Source: Pseudothermotoga sp.
GTDB taxonomy: Bacteria; Thermotogota; Thermotogae; Thermotogales; DSM-5069
NCBI GenBank assembly: GCA_025060105.1
Contig: JANXCS010000003.1
Span: 62,001-126,000, forward strand
Reading direction: 5' to 3'
DNA length: 64,000 nucleotides
Shown: one piece after another, positions 53,563 to 61,755 of the stretch
How positions within the stretch are numbered: the first letter of the stretch is position 1
Layout: each line of letters starts with the position of its first letter
Position numbers and translations under genes: made by a program
Notes under the pieces: generated by a model
What the model was told of the DNA's origin: nothing
Seen by the model: only the letters and a program-made list of their open reading frames with translations
Databases searched by the model: none

Positions 53563-55266
53563 GTGAAGTTCTCACAAATTGTATATCAAAGACCAGACTT
53601 TGAAAAACTCGAGCAACAGTTCATGGAATCTTTGGAGAAACTGACCACAGCGAAGAATTTGTCTCAAGCAGTGGAGTCCATTAAGTTCATCAACAACATT
53701 AGGAAAAGTTTTATCTCAGCTATGAGTGTGGCAACCATTCGTTACTGCATGGACACGAGGGACGAGTTCTACTCGAAAGAACGAGAATTCTACAACGAGG
53801 CCGCTCCTAGAGCGGAAGCGTTACTCTTTCGTTTCTATGAAGCTTTGATCAAATCTAGCCTGAGAGACCAACTCGAGAGAATCTTTGGAACACGGCTTTT
53901 CAACATCGCTGAAATGACCATCAAAACCTTTGTACCGGAAATACTTGAAGACCTGATAGAAGAAAACAAACTGTCCAACGATTACGCTAAGCTCATATCC
54001 TCAGCCAAAATTCAGTTCGATGGCCGTCAGCTCACTTTACCCCAGCTCAAGGCGTTCGAGATGTCACCCGAAAGAGATGTTCGTAAACGCGCATGTGAAG
54101 CAAGATATCAGTTTTTCGCACAGAACGAGAGACAACTGGATGAGATCTACGATCAACTTGTGAAGGTTAGGCACCGAATCGCCACCAAGCTTGGTTTCAA
54201 ATCCTTCGTACCAGTTGCATACCTTCGGATGAAGAGATCCGATTATTCACCACAGGATGTTAAATCGCTCAGAGACGTTGTTCAAAGGCACGTTGTACCG
54301 TTGATTCAAAATTTGAGGAACCAGCAACGAAAAATCCTTCAGATCGATGAATTGAAGTACTACGATCGACCGATCCTTTTGAGAGATGGAAATCCACGGC
54401 CCCAAGGTGATCTCCACGAAATTGTCAAGTCAGCCAAAACTATGTACGAACAGATGTCGAAGCACACGAAAGAGTTCTTCGATTACATGTTGGACAACGG
54501 TCTGATGGATTTGGAAAGCAGAGAGGGTAAATATCCTGGAGGATTTTGCGATTTCATACCCGATCACGGTATGCCGTTCATCTTCGCCAATTTCAACGGT
54601 ACCGCACACGATGTCGATGTTTTGACGCACGAGGCGGGTCATGCTTTTCAAGTGTACAGGAGCCGGCACTTTGAAGTACCCGAATACTACTGGCCCACTG
54701 CCGAGGCTTGTGAGATTCATTCTATGGGCATGGAGTTTTTCGCCTGGCCATGGTTAGAACTTTTCTACAAAGAACGTGCTGAAGAGGCCAGGCTCGTACA
54801 TGCTTGGGGTGGTTTGAACTTCATAGCGTACGGCGTGAGTGTCGATGAATTTCAACACGTGGTGTATGAAGATCCGTCCCTCACTCCAGAAGAGCGAAGA
54901 AAAGTTTGGCGACAGATCGAAATGAAGTACATGCCTGAGATAGATTACGAAGGTAACCGTTATCTGGAAAGTGGAGGTTTCTGGCAGCAACAAGCCCACA
55001 TATATGAAAGTCCCTTTTATTACATTGACTATGTCATCGCTCAATTGTGTGCGATGCAATTTTTACAAAAGTTCTTTCAAGATCGAGTCACTGCATTCGA
55101 TAGATATTTGAAACTCTGCGATCTTGGTGGTAGTTTGTCGTTCTACCAACTGCTCAAAGCCGCTGACTTGGGTTCACCATTCAACGAAGAAGTTGTCAAA
55201 TCAACTGTCAAATGGCTCTACGATTGGATAGAATCTCGCGTCAATAAATTGAAGAGTTCTCCGTAA
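53563..55266 (+). CDS. M3-family metallopeptidase, oligoendopeptidase F-like
   Basis: 567 aa, cytoplasmic. The zinc site THEAGHAFQVY (HExxH) near residue 355 is followed about 25 residues later by the third ligand Glu in EACEIHSMGMEFF, as in the thimet/PepF group. Such enzymes degrade peptides of about 6-18 residues. GTG 53563 follows GGGAGGTGTTGATC; the earlier in-frame GTG at 53554 lies within the ribosome site. The last 49 bases overlap the convergent HAD gene. Confidence 0.93.
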   Translation: MKFSQIVYQRPDFEKLEQQFMESLEKLTTAKNLSQAVESIKFINNIRKSFISAMSVATIRYCMDTRDEFYSKEREFYNEAAPRAEALLFRFYEALIKSSLRDQLERIFGTRLFNIAEMTIKTFVPEILEDLIEENKLSNDYAKLISSAKIQFDGRQLTLPQLKAFEMSPERDVRKRACEARYQFFAQNERQLDEIYDQLVKVRHRIATKLGFKSFVPVAYLRMKRSDYSPQDVKSLRDVVQRHVVPLIQNLRNQQRKILQIDELKYYDRPILLRDGNPRPQGDLHEIVKSAKTMYEQMSKHTKEFFDYMLDNGLMDLESREGKYPGGFCDFIPDHGMPFIFANFNGTAHDVDVLTHEAGHAFQVYRSRHFEVPEYYWPTAEACEIHSMGMEFFAWPWLELFYKERAEEARLVHAWGGLNFIAYGVSVDEFQHVVYEDPSLTPEERRKVWRQIEMKYMPEIDYEGNRYLESGGFWQQQAHIYESPFYYIDYVIAQLCAMQFLQKFFQDRVTAFDRYLKLCDLGGSLSFYQLLKAADLGSPFNEEVVKSTVKWLYDWIESRVNKLKSSP

Positions 55267-55922
55267 GACCTAGCTTTGTTACCCTCAAAGTCTGCTTGAA
55301 GTTGATCTAGATCGATCAGTATGAAATCTATTCCCGCATTCTTTGCGGCAAGAAAATCTATGATTGGATCGTCTCCAACGTAAACTGACTCTTTCAAGGG
55401 TACCCCACTCTTTGAGGATGCTACGAAAAACATCGTCGGATCAGGTTTTGGCTTACCAGCAACTTCTGAAGTGAGTATAAATTCGAAGAATCTTTCGAGT
55501 TTTAAAAGCTTGGCTCTATTTTCTTGCACCATTTGAACCCCGTTGGTGAGCACAGCCATTCTGAATCCGGATGCTTTCATCCTCTCCAAGAACGTTTCTG
55601 CTCCCGGTAAGAAATGAGCGGTTTGAGACAATTTTCTCAGATATTGCCACGAAATTTCCTGTGCATCGAGATCAGATCTTCCCAACAGAGAAATGAATTC
55701 TTTGAACCTCGCCACAACTATTTCCTCTTTTGAAAAACGACCTTCAGAGAAAAATCTCCACCATTTTTTGTTTATCTCTACATAAGTTTCAATCTCTTTC
55801 TCAGTCAGAAACGCTCCATGTGTAGAGAAAACAGCTGTCAAAGCTTCTCTCTCTGATCGAGCAAAGTCCAACAGTGTGCCATCCAAATCGAAGTAAACCA
55901 TGCGATAGCTCAAGTTCATCAT
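55218..55922 (-). CDS. HAD-superfamily phosphatase, YjjG-like
   Basis: 234 aa. Motif I YFDLDGTLLDF (nucleophile Asp), motif II LTNGV near residue 125, motif III Lys in VAGKPKPDPTMF and motif IV VYVGDDPIIDFLAAKNAG. The helical cap between motifs I and II is of the YjjG/5'-nucleotidase type. The ATG overlaps the ribokinase stop, so a linked role in nucleoside or pentose phosphate turnover is plausible. The substrate cannot be read from sequence. Confidence 0.9.
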   Translation of the reverse strand: MMNLSYRMVYFDLDGTLLDFARSEREALTAVFSTHGAFLTEKEIETYVEINKKWWRFFSEGRFSKEEIVVARFKEFISLLGRSDLDAQEISWQYLRKLSQTAHFLPGAETFLERMKASGFRMAVLTNGVQMVQENRAKLLKLERFFEFILTSEVAGKPKPDPTMFFVASSKSGVPLKESVYVGDDPIIDFLAAKNAGIDFILIDLDQLQADFEGNKARSYGELFNLLTRDSIQS

Positions 55923-56818
55923 CCCTTCACACTCTGCTCTTTCAGAAACCGTATCACTTCCTCAAAAGATGGAATAGAACTCTGTGCACCGAGTCTTGTG
56001 ACACTTATTGCGGCGGCCGCTGAAGCAAAACGAAGAGAGTCATAAACATCTTCGGTTTTCTCGTACCAAACAGCGAATGCAGCGTTGAATATGTCACCCG
56101 CGGCTGTTGTGTCGACAGCTTTCACTTTGAACGCGTCAAGTTTGTATCTCCCCAGATGCCCAACGAAGAGGCAACCTTTTTCTCCAAGTTTCAATAGAAC
56201 ATTGGAGCATCCCATTTCGAGGAGAGTCTCAGCGGCGGATTCCCCTTGTTTTCCAGTGATCTGTTGAGCTTCAGCCTCGTTGGGAGTTATGATATCGACG
56301 TATTTGAAGATTTCCCCATCGATGTTGCTCGCTGGCGCAGGATCAAATATGACGAACTTTCCTTTTTGTTTGAATTTTCTTGCTATCTCCAGGTTCACAT
56401 CGAACGGTATTTCGTTCTGAAGGAGCAAGATATCGGCGTTCAAAAGTTCGTCGAGATGCTTCTGAACCAATTCGACATTCATTGAAGCGTTGGCACCTGG
56501 GAAGATGATTATTCTGTTTTTTCCTTCACGTGTGACCTCAATCATCGCAAAACCGTTCGGAAGCTCGACACGAACAAGGCCTTTCTCAAGGCCAGCATCG
56601 AGCAGAGTTTTATACGAAAAATCTCCATTTCCATCGTTTCCTACACACGTTAAAAAGTAGACACTTGCCCCGAGTTTCTTGCAAGCAACCGCTTGGTTGG
56701 CACCTTTACCTCCCGGAAAGCGGTTGTAAGAAATGCATCTTTGAGTTTCTCCAGGTTCTGTGAAGTGATCCACGGTCAAAACCAGATCAACGTTGTTACT
56801 TCCAACCACTGCGATCAT
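55919..56818 (-). CDS. rbsK: Ribokinase
   Basis: 299-aa PfkB-family kinase. GSNNVDLVLTVDHFTEPGET, GGKGANQAVACKKLGA near residue 40 (substrate signature) and DTTAAGDIFNAAFAVW near 240 with the catalytic base Asp. The pattern fits ribokinase best, making ribose 5-phosphate. In this location it could use ribose released by the nearby nucleoside hydrolase. Ribosome site GGGAGGACG precedes the ATG. Confidence 0.88.
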   Translation of the reverse strand: MIAVVGSNNVDLVLTVDHFTEPGETQRCISYNRFPGGKGANQAVACKKLGASVYFLTCVGNDGNGDFSYKTLLDAGLEKGLVRVELPNGFAMIEVTREGKNRIIIFPGANASMNVELVQKHLDELLNADILLLQNEIPFDVNLEIARKFKQKGKFVIFDPAPASNIDGEIFKYVDIITPNEAEAQQITGKQGESAAETLLEMGCSNVLLKLGEKGCLFVGHLGRYKLDAFKVKAVDTTAAGDIFNAAFAVWYEKTEDVYDSLRFASAAAAISVTRLGAQSSIPSFEEVIRFLKEQSVKG

Positions 56819-56865
56819 GACTCTCGTCCTCCCGTTCGATCTCTGTAGTTTAATTGTATCTGAAA

Positions 56866-57588
56866 ATGGTGCAGGAGCTGTTCGTCAAAAAGTTGGCAAC
56901 CCCAACAAAGATTCCCATAGCGAGATACGTTGTCAACCCATACATCGGTTGTGAGCATGGTTGTTTGTACTGTTATGCAAGATTCATAGGTCCTTTCAAG
57001 AAAATGGCAGGTGTTTGGGGTAAAGATATCTTCGTGAAAGTCAATGCCGTTGAAATCTTCGAAAGAGAAATGCCACATTTGAAGGGACCGATACTCCTTT
57101 CAAGCGTGTGTGATCCATACCAACCACTAGAAGAGCGCTACCAACTGACACGCAGAATTTTAGAACTGATCAACTCTCATTTCAAATCGGCTCATATCCT
57201 AACAAAATCGAGCCTCGTTTTGAGAGACATCGATCTCTTGATCGATTCGAATGTAAAAGTCACCATCACCATCACGACCGATGATGATAGAGTCAGACGA
57301 ATTTTAGAACCGAACGCGAGCCCCATAGAAGAAAGATTTGAAGCACTCTCACAGTTGAAAAGAGCTGGTGTAGACGTATCCGTTTTCGTTGGTCCGATTC
57401 TGCCCATGAACCCCGAAAAACTGGCCAGGGAACTGTCGAAATATGTGGACAAGGTATCGATCGATGGGATGAACTACACTTGGCAGGTTGAAAGAATTTA
57501 CCAAAAATATGGTTGGGCAAGGTGGCTCAGGAAAGAAACCATGAATGCTGTTGCGAACGTGTTCAGAAACTTCCTCGAAGTCGTGTGA
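56866..57588 (+). CDS. Radical SAM protein, SPL/Rv2578c-like family
   Basis: 240 aa. PYIGCEHGCLYCYARF carries the C-x3-C-x2-C iron-sulfur motif near residue 33; LLSSVCDPYQPLEERYQLTR and the ILTKSSLVLRDIDLL segment are typical of the spore-photoproduct-lyase-related branch (COG1533) common in non-sporulating bacteria. Function unknown. ATG 56866 is used; TTG 56854 is an in-frame alternative. There is no clear ribosome site. It diverges from rbsK and ends one base before the ROK gene's end. Confidence 0.88.
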   Translation: MVQELFVKKLATPTKIPIARYVVNPYIGCEHGCLYCYARFIGPFKKMAGVWGKDIFVKVNAVEIFEREMPHLKGPILLSSVCDPYQPLEERYQLTRRILELINSHFKSAHILTKSSLVLRDIDLLIDSNVKVTITITTDDDRVRRILEPNASPIEERFEALSQLKRAGVDVSVFVGPILPMNPEKLARELSKYVDKVSIDGMNYTWQVERIYQKYGWARWLRKETMNAVANVFRNFLEVV

Positions 57589-57589
57589 A

Positions 57590-58627
57590 TCAGAAATGAA
57601 AATTTGCCAAGCTTTTCTCAACCAAGTATTCCATAGCCCCTGTTAGGACAGGGTTATTGGTGGATTTTCTTATCTCGATATCGAAACCATAGAAATTGTC
57701 CTTGACCGTTCTTTCAACCTGTGAGAGGATCTTATCGGTGATATTGACTCCCGTTCCTCCGACCACGAAATGTGTCACGTCAAGAGTGGATACCACATTC
57801 AAAACTATCGTGGAGAGCAATCTGACAATATCATCTTCGCTGAGATTCTCTTTCTTCAACATCTTCGCGTATGCATCACCAACGGTCTCGAATGGCTCGG
57901 TGTTGTAAACGATCCTACCGATCTCTCCAGCGTAACCTCTATCACCGCGGAATATGCTTCTATCGATTATCAAGCCACCGCCTAGCCCTTCACCCATGTG
58001 GATGTAGAACATGTTGCTCGTCTCCTTGTCCATTTTCATGAACTCCCCCAGAGCCGATAGATTCGCATCGTTTTCGATGAACACCGGTATTTCTAACGCT
58101 GATTTTAAGTAGTCTGCCAATCTCACCGTTTCTAAACCTTTGATCAAACTACTGCTTATCTTGCCAGTCTCTGGATTCATAACTCCAGAGATCGCGACAC
58201 ACATGCCGAGCATCCTCGCTCGGTTGATGCTTTCGAGCAACCGCTTCGATTCTCGCACGATCGATTCGAGGCCAGTATAAATATCTTCACTCAACTCAAC
58301 GTGGCCAACATCGATCGTTTCCAGTGCACAGTTCATGAGAGCTATTCTGACTCTGTGGCTAGATAGATCAACCACTATTCCTAAAACTGCTTCGGAATCG
58401 ATTTTCAAGAGCATAGGTGGGCGACCGCCCGTTGAAACACCCAACATTGTTTCTACAACTATCTTCTGGTCGATCAAAGGTTTCAAAAGTTGAGCCACAG
58501 TTGAATGACCAACTTGCAGTTTCTTCGCAAGCGCCGCTTTGGATATGGGTTGATGCTTTAAAATTTCTCTGAGCACAACTCTCAAGTTGCTCGACCTGAG
58601 GAATGAAGAGTTCCTTATCCTGCTCAT
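57590..58627 (-). CDS. ROK-family transcriptional repressor
   Basis: 345 aa. N-terminal winged helix-turn-helix (PISKAALAKKLQVGHSTVAQLLKPL near residue 27) is fused to a ROK sugar-sensor domain: GIVVDLSSHRVRIALMN, PVFIENDANLSALGE, MGEGLGGGLIIDRSIFRG and GYAGEIG. The usual zinc motif CxCGxxGC is missing after GYAGEIG, where the sequence goes straight to RIVYNTEP. It diverges from the sugar ABC operon across a 131-base region holding a near-perfect palindrome over that operon's -35, so it most likely represses the operon and itself. Confidence 0.9.
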   Translation of the reverse strand: MSRIRNSSFLRSSNLRVVLREILKHQPISKAALAKKLQVGHSTVAQLLKPLIDQKIVVETMLGVSTGGRPPMLLKIDSEAVLGIVVDLSSHRVRIALMNCALETIDVGHVELSEDIYTGLESIVRESKRLLESINRARMLGMCVAISGVMNPETGKISSSLIKGLETVRLADYLKSALEIPVFIENDANLSALGEFMKMDKETSNMFYIHMGEGLGGGLIIDRSIFRGDRGYAGEIGRIVYNTEPFETVGDAYAKMLKKENLSEDDIVRLLSTIVLNVVSTLDVTHFVVGGTGVNITDKILSQVERTVKDNFYGFDIEIRKSTNNPVLTGAMEYLVEKSLANFHF

Positions 58628-58645
58628 CTATCCCACACCAGCTGA

Positions 58646-58651
58646 ATTATA
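58646..58651 (-). promoter_or_regulatory. -10 element of the ROK repressor gene
   Basis: Consensus TATAAT on the minus strand, 19 bases before the ATG. A good -35 is lacking, but TTATGTCA at 58670-58677, a repeat of the operator half-site, lies over that position and could allow autoregulation. Confidence 0.45.
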
Positions 58652-58681
58652 TCAAACCGATCGAAGATGTTATGTCACGAC

Positions 58682-58702
58682 TTATTTCAAGACTTGACAT
58701 AA
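58682..58702 (+). promoter_or_regulatory. Palindromic operator, probable ROK repressor site
   Basis: A 21-base palindrome centred on 58692: left arm TTATTTCAAG, right arm CTTGACATAA, with only one mismatched pair. It covers the -35 hexamer TTGACA (58694-58699) of the downstream operon. A second half-site, TTATGTCA (58670-58677), exactly complements TGACATAA of the right arm. Confidence 0.7.
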
Positions 58703-58722
58703 GAGTTGAAAGGTGATAGATT
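58694..58722 (+). promoter_or_regulatory. Promoter of the ROK-controlled sugar ABC operon
   Basis: Consensus TTGACA (58694-58699), a 17-base spacer and TAGATT (58717-58722) with an upstream TGA that may act as an extended -10. It overlaps the operator palindrome. Confidence 0.65.
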
Positions 58723-58758
58723 AAAAATCGGTGAACATCATTTCGAGGGGGTGACGTT

Positions 58759-60000
58759 ATGAAGAGGTTTGTGGCGTTGATTTTAACAGTAGTGGCAATC
58801 TACGCATTCTCTGCAACAAAAATAAGGTTTTCGTTCTGGGGTTCACCTGCAGAGCTTCCTCCCTATCAAGAAATCGTGAAGCAATTTCAAGCTGAAAATC
58901 CAGACATTCAAATTGAGATCATCAACTATCCTTGGTCAACGTATTTTGACAAGATCCAAGCCATGATGGCCGCTGAGGATGCCCCAGATGTGATGTTCTT
59001 ACACACGATTCCAAGTTGGGCGGCCAAAGGTGTGCTCGAAGATCTCACACCTTACATTGAGAAATCGAATTTCCCGGTTAAAGCTTACAACCAAGAACTT
59101 CTGAGTACGTTCATGTACAAAGGACGCATCTATGGATTTCCACGTGACAACGACACCACTGTGCTCTTTTACAACAGAGATCTGTTCGACGAAGCCGGCG
59201 TACCTTATCCTGACTACTCCTGGGATTGGCAGAAATTCTTGGATGCCGCCAGAAGACTCACCAAGAGGGATGCACGCGGTAGAGTGACTCAGTGGGGAGT
59301 AGTACTTGAAAGAAACAAGTGGCACTTATGGATACACATGAACGGCGGTAGAATTGTTGATAACTATGACAATCCAACGCGTTGCACACTCAACGAAAGG
59401 GCAGCGGTTGAGGCTATCCAGTTCATAGCCGATATGATCCTGAGCTACAAGGTTGCTCCATCGATCGCTGAACTCGCACAGCTTGGCTCAGCTGCCGAAC
59501 TTTTCACCACAGGTCGTGTGGCTATGGTTTTGACGAACGCCGCTCAAATAAACATGTTCTTGACGAACAAGAACTTGAAGTTCGGGGTTGCCCCACTGCC
59601 TTACAAAGTGACGAGAACCAACACGCTCGGTGGTGCTGGTTTCGTCATGTACTCAAAATCCAAGAACAAAGAAGCAGCATGGAAGTTCATGCAATTTCTC
59701 TGCGGTCCAAGAGGGCAAGCCATATTCGCCAAGAGTGGAGACGCAGTACCAGCGATGAGAACGCCTGAGACAGTGAAAGCTTTCACGAACAACCCACCAA
59801 GTGAACAAGAAAGATTGATATTCTTCACTGAAACGAGCTTCGGTGTCAAGTTCCCACAGATCCCTGGCTGGTGGGAAATATTTGAGTACGTCACTCGAGA
59901 ATTGGACTACGTTTGGACTGGTCAAAAATCGACGGTTGAAGTGCTTGAATACGTCACTGAAGAAGTGAACAAAATGATAAAGAAATTTGGAACCTGGTGA
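58759..60000 (+). CDS. ABC sugar-binding protein, family 1
   Basis: 413 aa. Signal peptide at 1-18 (MKRFVALILTVVAIYAFS) without lipobox, then KIRFSFWGSPAELPPYQEIV and NPDIQIEIINYPWSTYFDKIQAM, a maltose-class two-lobed sugar binder; APDVMFLHTIPSWAAKGVLEDL and YGFPRDNDTTVLFYNRDLFDEAG follow. The ligand is unknown: no glycosidase accompanies it. Ribosome site GAGGGGGTGA precedes the ATG, and a strong hairpin follows the stop. Confidence 0.9.
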   Translation: MKRFVALILTVVAIYAFSATKIRFSFWGSPAELPPYQEIVKQFQAENPDIQIEIINYPWSTYFDKIQAMMAAEDAPDVMFLHTIPSWAAKGVLEDLTPYIEKSNFPVKAYNQELLSTFMYKGRIYGFPRDNDTTVLFYNRDLFDEAGVPYPDYSWDWQKFLDAARRLTKRDARGRVTQWGVVLERNKWHLWIHMNGGRIVDNYDNPTRCTLNERAAVEAIQFIADMILSYKVAPSIAELAQLGSAAELFTTGRVAMVLTNAAQINMFLTNKNLKFGVAPLPYKVTRTNTLGGAGFVMYSKSKNKEAAWKFMQFLCGPRGQAIFAKSGDAVPAMRTPETVKAFTNNPPSEQERLIFFTETSFGVKFPQIPGWWEIFEYVTRELDYVWTGQKSTVEVLEYVTEEVNKMIKKFGTW

Positions 60001-60005
60001 TCCTC

Positions 60006-60030
60006 GCGCGGTGCGTTTGCACCGCGCTTT
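60006..60030 (+). terminator. Hairpin between binding-protein and hydrolase genes
   Basis: GCGCGGTGC and GCACCGCGC form a perfect 9-bp stem around GTTT, starting five bases after the binding-protein stop and followed by only TTT, then the next ribosome site. It is more likely a partial terminator or mRNA-end protector than a full stop. Confidence 0.72.
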
Positions 60031-60046
60031 CAAAGGAGATGATTGA

Positions 60047-60868
60047 GTGGTCCAACGCGTCTTTGACGTCCACGTTCATTTCGTGAGCAGAGATGACGAA
60101 TACACAGAGAGAGTGGAACGTTTATTGGAATATGCTCAAGAATTCAATGTGAAGAAGATCGTTTTGATCGGAAATTTTGGATCCAACCATTTGGTGGAGA
60201 GGGCTTTCAAGGAATATCCCGATATCTTCTTGGGTCTCGCACGTATCGACATGGACAGTGAGAAACCAGATATCGTGGACGAATACAAAAACAGGGGGTT
60301 TGCTGGTCTGAAAGTCATCCTCACCGCGAAGGACTACGACGATCCTTCTTATTTTCCATTCTACGAGAAAGCCGAACGGAACAACATGGTCGTGCTGTTC
60401 CACACAGGCATCATAGGTGGGCCGGTGGATTATCTTCTACAAGAGCGGAGTGCGATGAGTGAATATGAAGACCAAATACAGCAGATACTGAAAGGCAAAT
60501 CGTCGGCCAGGATGAGATCCATATTCCTTGACACGATAGCCAACACTTTTCCGAAGTTGAAGATCATAGGTGCTCACCTAGGCTGGCCAGAGTACATGGT
60601 TTCATGTGCTATAGCGAGATGGAGAAAGAACGTCTTCTTCGATGTTTCCGGTGGAGAGGTGGTGAGGAGACACATCATAGAAGGTAAATACATAAAGAGA
60701 GAGATTTCAGTGAGCAAAGTCTTGTTCGGAACCGACAGCAACATCGAAAAGATGCCGACGGAGGTTATTTGCTGGTACGATTCGCTCCGTGCCATGGGCT
60801 TGAGTTATGAGGAGATCGATGCGATCATGTACAGCAACGCGGCGAGAATTTTTGATGTGGAGGAATAG
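60047..60868 (+). CDS. Amidohydrolase-superfamily TIM-barrel hydrolase
   Basis: 273 aa. FDVHVHF at residue 6 gives the two metal His of the amidohydrolase-2 (COG2159/COG3618) family; VVLFHTG near 120, IIGAHLGWP near 180 and the catalytic Asp in VLFGTDSNIE near 230 complete the site. Members include lactonases, decarboxylases and other hydrolases acting on ring carboxylates. Being the second gene of a sugar importer operon, with no other enzyme, suggests that it acts on the imported compound, perhaps a lactone (inference). GTG follows GGAGATGAT. Confidence 0.82.
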   Translation: MVQRVFDVHVHFVSRDDEYTERVERLLEYAQEFNVKKIVLIGNFGSNHLVERAFKEYPDIFLGLARIDMDSEKPDIVDEYKNRGFAGLKVILTAKDYDDPSYFPFYEKAERNNMVVLFHTGIIGGPVDYLLQERSAMSEYEDQIQQILKGKSSARMRSIFLDTIANTFPKLKIIGAHLGWPEYMVSCAIARWRKNVFFDVSGGEVVRRHIIEGKYIKREISVSKVLFGTDSNIEKMPTEVICWYDSLRAMGLSYEEIDAIMYSNAARIFDVEE

Positions 60869-60873
60869 TTCGA

Positions 60874-61755
60874 ATGACACTCAGGAAAAAAGAAGCTCTT
60901 GCAGCATGGTTTTTCTTATTGCCCGGTTTCGTCGGTTTCACGATTTTCGTTTTTGGAGCGGTGTTGTTTTCTTTGGGCTTGAGTTTCTTCGAGTGGGACA
61001 TGCTGACCCAACCCACCTTCGTTGGACTAAAGAATTTTACCAGGTTACTTTTTGAAGATAAGACTTTCCACTTGGTTTTCAAGAACACTCTTTGGTTCGT
61101 GGTTGGCACAGTTCCAACCCGTGTGCTATTGGGTTTGCTATTCGCACTCATTCTGGTTAGGAACGTTCCAGGTAGAACCTTCTTCAGAGCTGTCGTGTTT
61201 TTGCCTGTGATAATACCGACGGTTGCCGCTGCTATGGTTTGGAGATGGATTTTCAACGCAGACTTTGGCCTTCTGAACGATTTTCTCTATCACATAGGGG
61301 TTTCAAATCTTCCAAGATGGTTGTCACATCCGAGGTGGGCCCTCACCGCCATCGTGATACTCAGCGTTTGGAAAGATGTTGGGTTCTCAACGGTTCTCTT
61401 CATGGCGGGACTACAATCTATTCCTTCCACAGTCTACGAAGCCGCTAAGCTCGATGGAGCAAACAGTTGGAAGATTTTCCTTCACATCACGCTGCCGTTG
61501 CTCTCCCCAACCACTTTCTTTGTGATCGTCATCAACGTCATAGCTTCTTTTCAAGTGTTCGATCAAGCTTACGTGCTGACGGGGGGAGGGCCAGGTAACG
61601 CAACCAACACGATCGTTTACTACATTTACAACAACGCTTTTCAATGGTTCAGAATGGGTTATGCCGCTGCGGTCGCTTGGATTCTATTCGGCGCAATCTT
61701 CATCGCAACGTTCATTCAGTTCAAATATCAAAAAAGGTGGGTATATTACGAATGA
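60874..61755 (+). CDS. ABC sugar permease, MalF/UgpA type
   Basis: 293 aa, six predicted helices. EAA loop AAKLDGANSWKIFLHITLP near residue 190 with the conserved Gly. It starts six bases after the hydrolase and overlaps the next permease by four bases (ATGA). No ATPase gene is in this operon. Confidence 0.92.
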   Translation: MTLRKKEALAAWFFLLPGFVGFTIFVFGAVLFSLGLSFFEWDMLTQPTFVGLKNFTRLLFEDKTFHLVFKNTLWFVVGTVPTRVLLGLLFALILVRNVPGRTFFRAVVFLPVIIPTVAAAMVWRWIFNADFGLLNDFLYHIGVSNLPRWLSHPRWALTAIVILSVWKDVGFSTVLFMAGLQSIPSTVYEAAKLDGANSWKIFLHITLPLLSPTTFFVIVINVIASFQVFDQAYVLTGGGPGNATNTIVYYIYNNAFQWFRMGYAAAVAWILFGAIFIATFIQFKYQKRWVYYE

